From positions 46,736,913 to 46,800,912 of the forward strand of contig OY747713.1 of the NCBI GenBank assembly GCA_963556495.2: a stretch of 64,000 bases of DNA. Reading direction: 5' to 3'. Within the stretch, counting starts at the first letter, position 1. Each line of letters begins with the position of its first letter. This stretch comes from Valencia hispanica (Eukaryota > Chordata > Actinopteri > Cyprinodontiformes > Valenciidae). Under the pieces are notes generated by a model that had not been told where the DNA came from, searched no databases, and saw nothing but the letters and a program-made list of their open reading frames with translations. Made by a program: the position numbers and the translations under genes. Of this stretch, positions 1 through 10,572 are shown in pieces.

Positions 1-1424
1 TGTCTGAGGTCTGCCTGATATTTTTGCAAAGAACATTATTTTCTAATTGATTGTCGAAATTTGGGCTACTCATTAACCAAGTTGTTTGTACAATTGTAGT
101 ATACTTTTATAGACTACGTGTATTTTTTCACAATCAGATACATGTTTCTGGGTTTTTTTTATCTCTAAATGAGTTAGTTAAAATGATGGGTCGATGCGAT
201 TTAATTTAGACATCCAGGTTGTGGAAACTTCTTGGATCACTCAGTTTGAAAAAAAGCTAAAAAATGTTTGGATGTTCGTCCAAACACCATCATTAGGTTG
301 AAGTGAAAACAGGAAATGTCTCTGCCGTTTAACTGGTGTTTTGCCAGTTCAGAGTGTTAGAGCGAGGGGAGAGAGTATCACCTGAGACACAGGGTGGTGA
401 TTTATCACTACTGCAAACAAAACTCATGTTTTGACAAATGATGTCTCCACCTCCTCCTCTGCTCTACCATCACATAAATGGCCTCTTAGGCCAAAATATA
501 GACATCTTGAACTTAAAAACAAACACTATTATTTATTTATTTTGCTTCAGGTGGGTTTAGAGTGCGCAGTTCTGGCCCGAGGAAATTTTTTCTCCTGTAC
601 TGAGAGATGTATCTTCCGAGTGGTTGTTTAATTTCCTCATTGTGGAGGTCTTTGCACTTCTGCTTGCTTTGGAATTCATATATGATTAGTTACAATATGA
701 CACTATTTACTTACTTCTCCTCCTGCCCACTGACTGCTGGAGATATGGAACTGACTTGATTAAAACTGTGCATACTGTTTTGTGAAAGCAGTAGAGAAAT
801 AATAAATAATAGAGAAAATAGCAAAACAGTTGCAAAAAATGGAGGCGACTACTCATCTCAGATAATTTACCCCTGAGATTGAACATACAGTGGGAGGGAA
901 TATATTGTTAGTGGATACAGCACCTTGTTTTTCCTTTACCTGTCTGCCAACCAGATATTCAGATATTATCTGTACATATAACGTAAGGTACTCCATTAGA
1001 TGTATATATGTAGAGAGAGGGAAAAAAAGAGAGAGAGAGTTTGGTTGGTTGGTTGGTTGGTTAAGTAGAGCTAAGTGAGCAGACCAATCTGATTGAGGAC
1101 ATGGCTGTTCCATGCAAAGCAGACAACAGGATGCTGAGAGGGAACAGGAAACAAAAGACAGAGCCTTGCGACTCTTGCCAGCACTGTTCATACAAACACG
1201 GTGATGGGTTGAGCTGCTTGACTACCTTAGAGAATAAACATGGCTGTTAGGCTCCGGGCTAAGTGAGGGAACAGACATCTCAAGGTGGCTGAAAGTTTAT
1301 GAAAACAGTAGAGGAAGTGGCTGTGATTTAATGTTATTAAGGGATTTTCACATGTAAAATAAGGCATACTTTTATTTCCCTTCGCATAATTTGGTATTTG
1401 CCCTTTCAATGGGGTCAAAACAGG
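1..1424. other. Unassigned AT-rich DNA
   Basis: No supportable gene or element ends. It contains a short GA-rich run running into a (TTGG)n microsatellite at about 1018-1062. The open frames here are short, lack family motifs and overlap on both strands, so I treat them as chance. Confidence 0.5.
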
Positions 1425-2130
1425 ATCAGCTCAACATGAATGAAAAAACAGATTGTAAACTTGAAAACAATGTAAATTTGGAAAGAGAAATTTACATTTG
1501 AAAACAATTTTAAACGAGACATTGTAAAAAAAATAGACATTGTAAATTTGAAGGAAAAAAATTGTCAATAAAAAAAAAATATTGAAAACTTTTTGCTGTT
1601 TGTAATGTAATAATTTTTTCCCCTTTGTTTTCTGGTTAAAACTGCTGTTGTGTATTATGTATTCTCATAATGTTTGACTGTTTCTATGTAGGGACGGGGT
1701 TTAGAGCCCCGCCCATACAAAGAGCTCATTGGCTACCTAGGACATGATTGGCATTGGGTGACAGAGATTAGGTTGACATCATTTCGGCCCTTGCAGCTTC
1801 TGTTGTTGGCGCTGCAGGTGTCAACAAGCGTGTCATCTTGCCTCTGATGTGGCATACCAAACATTGAGATGGCAGATGGTCTGTCATCTGTTGTAGGTGT
1901 AGTTTTGTGTTCATGTATCGTTTATGGAAGTTGTGTTTTCATTTCAGTTACTCAACGTGATTGAGCAGAAGCTGCTTTTTATGTCTTATGGCCAGAGGTT
2001 CTGGTCTGAATGGACTGGAACCATTCAGACCTGAACCTCTCGCCATAAGAACAGTTTCTTCCCTTCTGCTGTTGGTTTCATGAACAATAACCCTAAGACT
2101 GTTCCCACCACCCACCACCATTATTACCAC
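1425..2130 (+). repeat. Dispersed repeat, copy 1 (LINE-tail-associated)
   Basis: Two blocks of this stretch recur, inverted, at 5385-4716. The first is AT-rich (about 1425-1690, containing ggttaaaactgctgtt and aatgtttgac). The second is a fold-back followed by a LINE-like 3' segment (about 1985-2110, containing aacaataaccctaagactg). The DNA between the blocks (about 1690-1980) is not seen in copy 2. The second block resembles the 3' part of the Rex1/CR1-like LINE seen at 36.4 kb, which suggests a truncated LINE or a derivative. No coding capacity is visible. Confidence 0.55.
1985..2049. repeat. Long near-perfect hairpin
   Basis: Arms of 29 nt (1985-2013 and 2021-2049) are reverse complements with two mismatches around a 7-nt loop. 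A related shorter fold-back occurs in the second copy at about 5038-5082. It is seen directly in the sequence; its cause, such as self-primed cDNA or template switching, is inference. Confidence 0.75.
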
Positions 2131-4004
2131 TTCATGTTTCCCGGATGCTAAATACATGTAGTACTTTCTACATACACAATCAGGATGACTTTTTAACTGT
2201 AACTCTTTCACTTGAGGCGCCTTGCTAAAGTTACGCCCAGGGGCGTCTCCTGGACCTGGAAACATTAGTGTCTGAACCTACACCCTCTTAGAGGAATCTG
2301 GGGAAACCTACGCAGTAAAAAAAGACTTTTATTAAAGCTTTCTTGAGCATTGTGGCACCTTGTTTGAAGCCAAATACAGCGATATGTACTTCAAAATGTA
2401 TTTATTTTCAAACTTAAACGTGACAATGTAAACAAGATCTCTAAAATTAGTATTAATATTGGGTAAAGCAGGATGATAAAATTAGTCAAAAGGTAACAAT
2501 TATTTTAATTTTTACTTTCCCTGACAAACCCAAAAGTTAGTTCTGTGTCAGGTTGCATGGTGAACCTCTGTGTCTGCTGCTCTTTTCCTCATTCTCTGTC
2601 CTGTCTAGGTCATCTGTAAACCAAGTATGACATCAGATTTCTTTTATCTTAATAGATGTTATCAAAAGGTAATCATAAAAGGAACCGACCTTTGCAACAT
2701 GATTAACATTCAAGTGTCATTTATTGGGGAACATTGGCTCAATTATATAGTTTTAACTGGAAAAGCACTCGGGAGAGCTCAGATAGCAGTCTTTGAACTC
2801 AGAGCAAAAGCAAAACTGTTGATTTAATCAGTGCTGTAGTCTAGTTTATTCTGGTAGTATACTCTGATTTGTTTCCTCCCAGATAATCATCAGTCAAAAT
2901 GTTAAATCAGTCATTGATTAGTCAGTGATTTTAATACAGTTCTGCTTTCTGAAGCAGCTCCTTCTATTCTGTATTTATGAAGATGCCTACATCATCACTT
3001 GTGTAGATAATAGTCTAATGAATGATAATACAGAGAAACAGCTTTATTTAGTTAGAATTATTTATGGATTTTAAGATTTATATTTACATCAATCTTAAAA
3101 TCCCCATGTTGTGATTCTGATGTCTGTCACTCAGTCTAGGCCCCGCCCCCTTTTAATTACAGCCCCGCTTTTATTTTAGAGTGACACCCCAAGATCATCA
3201 CTGGCCCCCATTTAGCCCTCTTTAAAAACTTCATAGATACACCCCTGCTCAGCAGTCTCAATGAAGTACTTTTAGGCTTATATAAGCATTATTATTCAAG
3301 CATTATTACCAATAATCATTTTGAATAAGACATACGGAATTAGACTCACTTTAGGGTTAAACGCAGTGGGTCTGACCCACATTAATAAAAACCGTTATTC
3401 TCTTATTCAAAGACGACGAGGAGCCATAGTGAGACACAGATCAAAGGGGAGATGTAGACCAACGCGTGTCGGTCCAAAATGTCCAAAGGTTTTGTCCGAC
3501 TGATGTTTTTTCGCAAGCACTACTGTGAATCTGCCTAATGTTAATATATTTTGAGGACATAAAGTATATAAATTGTTTGTTTACCTGTTTTATGTGTTGG
3601 CCCAGAGTTTTGCTGCCCACTGCCAGCCATCGCAGCTAAAGAATTGTCCCTCTTATTTCTGTCAAAAATCATCTGATGTGCATTTTCTGTCAGGACCGCT
3701 CTAGAAGTTATAATAAACACCGGGCTGTCAGCTAATAAGACACGGAAGATTCCCCAGACAACTCCTCTCTGATCGGTCATACCGTCGTGCCTCTGTTGCA
3801 TTCACCAAAGCCAGGAAGTGACAAAACTACCTTCTTTGTTAATGTCATAGGGCAGCTCAGTGAATGTAAACATATTCCTTCTGGGGTGAAAAAAAACATT
3901 TGGGGCTTGAGGAGAAATGTTTGGGGCTAGAGCCGGGAATACCCAGGCCAGGCAACGCCACTGGTTAGGCCCATCCTCAGGAAAAGCCACCTTTGTCACT
4001 TCTC
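2131..4004. other. Unassigned DNA
   Basis: No coding motif or clear element boundary is recognised. The sequence is AT-rich with a few GC-richer patches (about 3120-3200 and 3890-3980). The latter patch runs directly into the L2 fragment that follows. Confidence 0.45.
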
Positions 4005-4590
4005 ATCTAGACTTTGCAAATTTTGTACTCTATGGTATAAACTCGACCACCATTTCATGACTTCAGTTATTGCAGAATGCGGCTGCATGATTTCTTACTG
4101 GTGCTAGGCGAAGGGAACACATCACACCAGTTCTGGCAGATCTTCACTGGCTTCCTATCCGGTTCAGAATTGAATTTAAGATCCTGCTATTAGTTTTTAA
4201 GTAACTTCATGGGCTCGCACCTGCATACCTCTCCGAGTTGCTTCCACCATATTTACCCTCTAGGTCTCTCCGGTCAGCCGACCGGTTGTTACTATCGATA
4301 CCGAATGCTCGCTATAAAAGTCTGGGACAGTGTGCCTTCTCGTTCTGCAGCCCGTCCCTCTGGAATCACATTCCCCTCTCCGTGAGACAGACTCCTTCAC
4401 TCAATGTTTTGAAATCTTGTTTAAAAACTTTTTATTTTCCCTTGCTTTTACTGCTGCTTAGTCTTTTTATTTAATTCCTGTATTTTATGCTTGCTTTGTA
4501 TCGTTGTTTTTATCTGCACTGTTCAGCACCTAGGTCAGCTCCCATGCTGTTAAGTATGCTATACAAATAAAGATGGTATGGTAACGTGAA
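4005..4590 (+). pseudogene. L2-type LINE, ORF2 C-terminal fragment and 3' end
   Basis: Translation gives the C-terminal end of an L2-clade LINE ORF2. A segment reading LQLLQNAAA, REHITPVL and LHWLPIRFRIEFKILLL is followed, after an in-frame TAA, by AYLSELLPPYLPSRSLRS, AFSFCSPSLWNHIPLSVR and SLNVLKSCLKTFYF. In intact elements this region follows the reverse transcriptase. The fragment ends in a short non-coding tail with aataaag at about 4566-4574. Two or more internal stops make it dead. It is heavily 5'-truncated, the usual result of target-primed reverse transcription. The clade call rests on strong motif similarity to the other L2 copies in this window, for example at 14.6 kb. Confidence 0.8.
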
Positions 4591-4715
4591 GTCACTTCTG
4601 ATAATGGCTCTCGTGTAAGTGGTAAAGATCCTGTTATTAAAAGGAACCATTCACGTTAATCATTTTACAAAGGTTTTGGGGTTTCTTGCATTGACTGACC
4701 AGCTGATGTTAGCCG

Positions 4716-5385
4716 CTAACAAGTCAGAGTCAGAAGTCAGAGTCAGAAAGTTTTTATTGCCATATGTGTGAACAGGTTCACAACATTAGGAAATTGCTGC
4801 AGTACTTTGTGCAAATATAAGGTAAACACCTTTAAGCAGGCAATAAATAAATAAATAAAAATAAAATGGGGTAAACAGAATATTATATAAATGAGTGCAG
4901 GTTATGATCAGTGCAAAGTCAGAAAGTTGCAAAAACAACACAGGGGCATGTGACTGAATCAGAGCAGGTGGTGGGAACAGTCTTAGGGTTATTGTTCATG
5001 AGTCCAACAGCAGAGGAGGAGAAACTGTTCTTATGTCGAGAGGTTCTTGTCTGAATGGACCAGAACCATTCAGACCAGAACCTAAGCCCCCACTTAAAAT
5101 TAAGTTCAACTCCGAAAACAAAAATTCTTAATTAAAACTGTAAGCAGAGTACTGAAAGGGAAGGGAAAGAGAAACGTAAAAACTGTCAAACATTCTGAAA
5201 ATACAAAACAGCAGTTTTAACCAATAAACGAAAGAAAAATTATTACAGGACTACAGCTTAGCTTAGGCTAAGTTTTCAATACTTTTTGAAATTTGCATTT
5301 TTTTTTTCAAATTTACAAAAACTGTGCGAATTTACAATCTCTATTTACAATCTGCTTTTTTATTCACGTTGAGCTGACACAATAC
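4716..5385 (-). repeat. Dispersed repeat, copy 2, with Rex1/CR1-like LINE tail
   Basis: Inverted counterpart of the repeat at 1425-2130. Read on the minus strand, it has the AT-rich block (5385-5150), a fold-back (about 5082-5038) and a LINE 3' segment ending in a TCTGAC-type simple tail at 4716-4750. The final segment (about 4745-4800) closely matches the 3' end of the LINE at 36.2 kb, including gaacctgttcacacatatgg on the minus strand. No ORF survives. Confidence 0.6.
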
Positions 5386-5399
5386 CCTTCCCTCTTACT

Positions 5400-5468
5400 T
5401 TTACTGACATTAAGCTTTTCAGACTTTTTCGATTTTTACATGCCTAAATAAAGATTGATTGATTGATC
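5400..5468 (+). repeat. LINE-like 3' tail with (TGAT)n end
   Basis: The sequence ends cctaaataaag followed by three to four TGAT/GATT units, a form typical of LINE 3' termini with a polyadenylation-like AATAAA. Its upstream body is not recognisable. Confidence 0.35.
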
Positions 5469-6015
5469 ATTGGCTTTGAACATCTCACGGAGCTCTGTTC
5501 CATCTATCATTTGAACGTGGAAAGAGTCATGGTTCATCATGCCCACATTGGAGCATGTTGTTGTGATGCTTTTCTTCAGCAGAGACAAGGAAGCTGGCAA
5601 AAGCTATTTCGAATATTGTTGTAACTATGCAGGCCAATACTGGAACAAAAAACCTGTTAGAGGCTGCAGAAGACTTGAGATTGACATATAGGTTCCAGCA
5701 CAACGACCACCCTAAACGTACATTCAGAGACAGAATGGGATGGTTTAGACCAGTCCAGTCTACAAGAGCGACCACCTACAACTTTTAGATGCATCCCAGC
5801 AACAACACACCTGAACTCCCTAATCAGTATGACATTAAGCTCTGCAGATGCCTGGTAAGGAGAAATTCATTCGAACCAAGTGTGTTAAAGAAGAGATGCA
5901 TTTGAAAATTGCAGAATAGTAGCTCTTGATGACTGGACATTGGTCTGAACAACTGTGGTTCAGTCAATGTTAATTAATGTGTTCAAAGGTCAAAGTCCAA
6001 AGTTAAATATGACTA

Positions 6016-7391
6016 CAGTCGTGGCCAAAAGTTTTGAGAATTACATAAATATTGGAAATTGGAAAAGTTGCTGCTTAAGTTTTTATAATGGCAATTTGCA
6101 TATACTCCAGAATGTTATGAACAGTGATCAGATGAATTGCATAGTCCTTCTTTGGGTTAGAATGGCAGACTTGACATGTTAAAAGGAGGGTGATGCTTGA
6201 AATCATTGTTCTTCCATTGTTAACCATGGTGACCTGCAAAGAAACGCGTGCAGCCATCATTGCGTTGCATAAAAATGGCTTCACAGGCAAGGATATTGTG
6301 ACTACTAAAATTGCACCTAAATCAACAATTTATAGCATTATCAAGAAATTCAAGGAAAGAGGTTCAATTCTGGTTAAGAAGGCTTCAGGGTGTCCAAGAA
6401 AGTCCAGCAAACACCAGGATCGTCTCCTAAAGAGGATTCAGCTGCGGGATCGGAGTACCACCAGTGCAGAGCTTGCTCAGGAATGGCAGCAGGCAGGTGT
6501 GAGCGCATCTGCACGCACAGTGAGGCAAAGACTTTTGGAAGATGGCCTGGTGTCAAGAAGGGCAGCAAAGAAGCCACTTCTCTCCAAAAAAAACCCATCA
6601 GGGACAGATTGATCTTCTGCTGAATGGACTGCTGAGGACTGGGGCAAAGTCATATTCTCCCATGAAGCCTCTTTCTGATTGTTTGGGGCATCTGGAAAAA
6701 GGCTTGTCCGAAGAAGAAAAGGTGAGCGCTACCAACAGTCCTGTGTCATGCCAACAGTAAAGCATCCTGAGACCATTCATGTGTGGGGTTGCTTCTCATC
6801 CAAGGGAGTGGGCTCACTTACAATTTTGCCCAACAACACAGCCATGATTAAAGAATGGTACCAAAACACCCTCCAACAGCAACTTCTTCCAACAATCCAA
6901 CAACAGTTTGGTGAAGAACAATGCATTTTCCAGCACGATGGAGCACCGTGCCATAAGGCAAAAGTGATAACTAAGTGGCTCGGGGACCAAAACGTTGAAA
7001 TTATGGGTCCATGGCCTGGAAATTCCCCAGATCTTAATCCCATTCAGAACTTGTGGTCAGTCCTCAAGAGGCGGGTGGACAAACAAAAACCCACTAATTC
7101 TGACCAACTCCAAGAAGTGATTATGAAATTATGGGTTGCTATCAGTCAGGATTTGGCCCAGAAGTTGATTGAGAGCATGCCCAGTTGAAAAAGAAGGGCC
7201 AAAACTGCAAATACTGACTCTTTGCATAAATGTCATGTAATTGTCAATAAAAGCCTTTGAAACATATAAAGTGCTTGTAATTATATTTCAGTACATCACA
7301 GAAACAACTGAAACAAAGATTTAAAAGTAGTTTTGCAGCAAACTTTGTGAAAACTAATATTAGTCATTCTCAAAACTTTTGGCCACAACTG
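6016..7391 (+). mobile_element. Tc1-like transposon B (complete termini)
   Basis: Both ends carry the inverted terminal sequence CAGTYGTGGCCAAAAGTTTT. The left end follows a TA at 6014-6015. The right end is followed by CA (7392-7393), consistent with a mutated TA target duplication. The length of about 1.4 kb is typical of Tc1/mariner elements. It encodes a broken transposase described separately. It lies between two pieces of an older Tc1 relic in the same orientation, so it probably inserted into that element. Confidence 0.88.
6226..7188 (+). pseudogene. Tc1-like transposase (broken)
   Basis: The probable start is the ATG at 6226 (MVTCKETRAAIIALHK). The first part (6226-6612) carries the bipartite helix-turn-helix DNA-binding region and a degenerate GRPR-type motif reading GCPRK. 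The catalytic part resumes at 6679-7188 with HVWGCFSSKGVG, the second acidic site in FQHDGAPCHK and the third in SPDLNPIQNLW. Three defects are visible. There is a stop and frame change between about 6612 and 6679. The residue at 6661-6663, in the place of the first catalytic Asp (normally F-S-D-E), is His (CAT). The third site reads NPIQNLW where DD34E relatives have Glu. It would cut and paste its own element between TIRs if intact; as it stands it cannot be active. Confidence 0.85.
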
Positions 7392-7745
7392 CAATATAAT
7401 AATATGAATATAACTGAAAATATGGGGCAGTAAATCAAAAGGTATGTTAATAGTTCTCCATCCAACCTGACTGAGCCCGAGCTATTTCGTAAAGAATTGA
7501 CAAAAATTGAAGTCTGTACATATGCAAAGCTGGTAGAGACCTATCCCAATGAGGGGGGGTGAATAAGTGTGTAAATAACAAATACACTCCACACCTTTCA
7601 GCTTTTTATTTGGAGCTAAATCTTGAACCCACATTTGCTTTTCTTTCCACTTTACTGTTATGCACTGCTTCATGTTGGTCTATCCTAATTCCAACAAAAT
7701 ACACCTTGGTTTGTGCTTAAAATGTTACAAAATGTAACACTTGAT

Positions 7746-8187
7746 AACGTGAGACAAAATATGATATATAGCCTCATTATATATTATGTTAAGAACTCAA
7801 GACTCATCTTTATTTTAAATGTTTTGTTGAAAAATAAATGGTATTTAAAAATGAGCAACATCTTAGGAACCTCAGCAAATCAGTCTGTTTGTTGCATTTC
7901 GTGAAATACTGGAAGGGAATGTTTGATCCACACAAAGAAATAAAAGCCAGGAGAGCACAGCCTGAAAGATCAAACTGTAGCTTCACAAATTGTAGGAGAA
8001 AATGACTCATGCACCCATTTAGAGTGAATGTTTTCTGTTTGGGATTTTTTTTGTTGCATTTTCAGCTTTGCGTCACAATCTAACCTGCTTTATGTTTTGT
8101 CTTCTACTAAAAAAGATACTTCAGAAAAAGACGGCATGAGGAATTCTTGCCTGTGTGAGGTGTGTGTGGACTGTCTCCTTATGCATC
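7746..8187. other. Unassigned AT-rich DNA
   Basis: No gene or element end recognised between the Tc1 relic and the GT microsatellite. Confidence 0.45.
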
Positions 8188-8240
8188 TGTGTGTGTGTGT
8201 TCGTGTGTGTGTTCGTGTGTGCGTGCGTGTGTGTGTGTAG
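8188..8240 (+). repeat. (GT)n microsatellite with TC/GC interruptions
   Basis: About 50 bp of GT repeats interrupted by ttcg and gcgt units. The open frame across it is low complexity and not a gene. Confidence 0.85.
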
Positions 8241-8520
8241 GAGAGAGAGTTAACAAAGCATGCTGCACCCTTCCAAACATCTGACACTAAGGAGAGGTCC
8301 CATCGCTCCTAGCTGCAGCAGAAGCAGCACACTCAGAATGGAGCAGCCTGCTTTGCTGCATCTCCACCACACTGAGGAATCTCTCTTCATTGTAGCATAA
8401 TGAATAATGTACATAATGAAAGGGGCAGGGGGTGGTACACCTCCACAGCTCTGGTATGAATAATGAAGACTGTTTTTGTGCTGTCTGGCTGATTAGGTGA
8501 GGATATGTCATTTATATCAT

Positions 8521-8665
8521 TCCTTATATATATCTATATCTATATATATAGATCTCGATAGATAGATCTATCTATATATCTATCTATCGAGATCTATATC
8601 TATCTCTATATATCTATATCTATCTCTATATATCTCTATATATATCTCTATATATCTATATCTCA
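8521..8665. repeat. (TATC)n/(ATATCT)n microsatellite with perfect palindrome
   Basis: Simple repeat of TATC and ATATCT units. At 8546-8565 and 8580-8599 two 20-nt arms are perfect reverse complements separated by 14 nt, giving a potential cruciform. Confidence 0.9.
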
Positions 8666-9213
8666 TTCCTTAAAGGAGTATAAACTCCCTTTGATTAGCT
8701 TGCACCTGAAAGTGATGCAGAATGGATTCTGTAATTGATCCCCATATGACTGATGCATAATTGGTTGTTGTCAAAGCCCCTCCAGCCTCAGATGGATGAT
8801 GCTGTCGATACACGTTCTTCCATTCAGGTCTATTGACCTTTCTGCGAGGCATGTTAGCACCACTTGGTCTAGTCATTAAAGCTATGATCTAGGTGCATAG
8901 GGGCCAGCATCTGAGGGACCTTCATCTGTCAGAAAAGCTACAAAACAAACAGGAAAGAAAGACTAGAGGAAGTGTATAAGAGAGAAGAAGAACGATCAGT
9001 GAGGTACAGATAACTACAGATTTTAAAACTCACACAGTATGATATTCTCCAGTAATAAATACCACGTTTTAACCTTGTCATAAGATTGAACAAAATATAG
9101 ATCATGATATATTCACCTATTTGTGGAATAGAAAAGCAATTCTTTCCTATGATTCTGTCATGTTTGGATTTAGCTTTCTGATCCACATGCAGAATACCAT
9201 TAGGGAGACCAGT
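8666..9213. other. Unassigned DNA
   Basis: No recognisable gene or repeat boundary before the LTR that starts at 9214. Confidence 0.4.
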
Positions 9214-9662
9214 TGTGAAAAACTAAAACAGTTTATTGAAACAGTAAGTGTAGGTTGATCGCTGGAACCAGGAACACTGCATGGAGGAATGGAATGAGAA
9301 TTGTTTCATAGTACTCAGGATTGGCAGCGTGGACACGGAGGAACCTTGGAAGGAGCACAGGTAAAATGAACACAGGTAAGTTGAAGGAAATATTTTCCAC
9401 TGGGAAATACTAAGAAACACTGGGAGTCACAGAGGACTAGAGGTTACCACGAGATGCAACATTCTGGCAAAGAAGATCTGACAGCCAGCTTTCTTTATAC
9501 ACCCACTGATGAGCCTCAATGAAGTGCAGCTACGATCAGCTGCCGGGCACAGCTCCGCCCTCAAGTTTAATGGACAGGTCTTCAACTTGTGCAGGAGCCC
9601 TGGAGGAGAATCACTGGAAGGAAATGCCGACAGACAGAAACAAACACCCCATACGTCTCACA
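9214..9662 (-). mobile_element. Ty3/gypsy-type 3' LTR
   Basis: 449 bp beginning TGTGAGACG and ending TTTTTCACA on the minus strand, that is TG...CA ends. It has an AATAAA signal near its 3' end (plus-strand tttatt at about 9231) and a possible TATA-like ttataca region (about 9495 on plus). It is directly preceded on the minus strand by a polypurine tract, gaggggggtga (9663-9673), and by chromodomain and integrase remnants. This order fixes it as the 3' LTR of a chromovirus-type Ty3/gypsy element. No matching 5' LTR is in the window. Confidence 0.75.
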
Positions 9663-10572
9663 TCACCCCCCTCAACGACAGCCACCTGGTGGTCCGGACA
9701 AGGTAAATGAAAGTGATGATTCATAATCTGAGATAAAAGTATTGTCCAAGATGAATGATGGGGGTACACAGGAGCAGTCCTTTGGACAGTATCCCTGCCA
9801 GTCGACGAGATACACCCATTCGCGACCCTGCTGACAGGCGTTAACGATCCTTCAGACCGCGTACGCTGGCTGCCCGTCAATGTCTAGGGCGGATGGTGGG
9901 GAGTCGGAAGGAGGGCACAAGGTACTGGAATGGATCGGTTTTATCTGGACACGTGAAAAATTGGATGGATCTGTAGAGACAAGGGAAGCTTGAGTCAGAC
10001 GACTGAGGGATGTATGACTGATTCTATTTCATAGGGTCCGATGAATATGGGGGATAGTTTTTTTGACATGGACTGTCATGGGAAGATAACCAAACTTTCC
10101 GACCTGAGAGATCCTTAGGAGGGACGTCTGTGGAGGTCAGCAAAGCAATGGTTCAGGCAGTGTGGGTCAGAGCAGCGATGGTGCAGTTCCAGATCCTTTT
10201 ACACAACAGATGTGATGGTGGACAGATCTGACTCCAATATTTTTTTCATCTGGGTGGAAAAGAGGTGGTTGGTAACTGAGAGATGATTCAATTGAAGACA
10301 AACCTGAGGCAGCATAGACGTGTGAATTGTGGGCATATTTGATCCAGGAAATGTGTTGACTCCAATCTGAGTGGTGGATGTGACATAATAGAGGGCTGTT
10401 GTTGAATAATTCTTGTTGTAATTCCATTAGACTGTGGGCGGTAACCAGAAGTGAAACAGACCTTTGCGTCGAGAACAGAACAGAAGTGTTTCCAAACTTG
10501 AGAAATGAACTGGGGACCACGATCGGACAGGATGTCTTGTGGGATTCCATGCAAGTGAAAGACATGTTTTAC
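9663..10572 (-). pseudogene. Ty3/gypsy pol 3' remnant: integrase and chromodomain
   Basis: Read on the minus strand, the order is as follows. The integrase core has [20 protein letters not shown] (second catalytic Asp) and [11 protein letters not shown] at about 10555-10430. A frame change follows. A segment resembling [14 protein letters not shown] and YQPPLF comes next (about 10400-10250), then an IHPIFHVS stretch (about 9980-9940). Last is a chromodomain-like QGREWVYLVDWQGY (about 9830-9780), just before the polypurine tract. Several stops and shifts kill it. The position of the third catalytic residue, after QSNG, reads ITTR rather than the usual Q-T/A-E-R. The 5' part of the element (gag, protease, RT) is missing, and the remnant joins a LINE abruptly at about 10572. 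Confidence 0.75.

Larger units (their letters stand above)
5530..7745 (+). mobile_element. Tc1-like relic A, split by a younger Tc1
   Basis: Pieces of one Tc1-like transposon lie on both sides of 6016-7391. The left piece (about 5540-5755) corresponds to the transposase middle: wording equivalent to a GCFSSAGTG-type segment, then AILEENLLEAAEDL and the DNDPKH region, now broken by stops and indels. The right piece (about 7455-7745) corresponds to the transposase C-terminus (a PSNLTELE-like start, then ARVCKAGRD-like) and the terminal-inverted-repeat region. The stretch 5765-5880 between them resembles the fold-back MITE at 43.1 kb. That the two pieces were one element is inference from shared orientation and order. 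It is the same broad family as the relic at 26.9-27.6 kb. Confidence 0.6.

Noticed and set aside
8028..8240. Protein ending in a Val/Cys/Arg repeat
   Set aside because: The frame is a translation of the (GT)n microsatellite.
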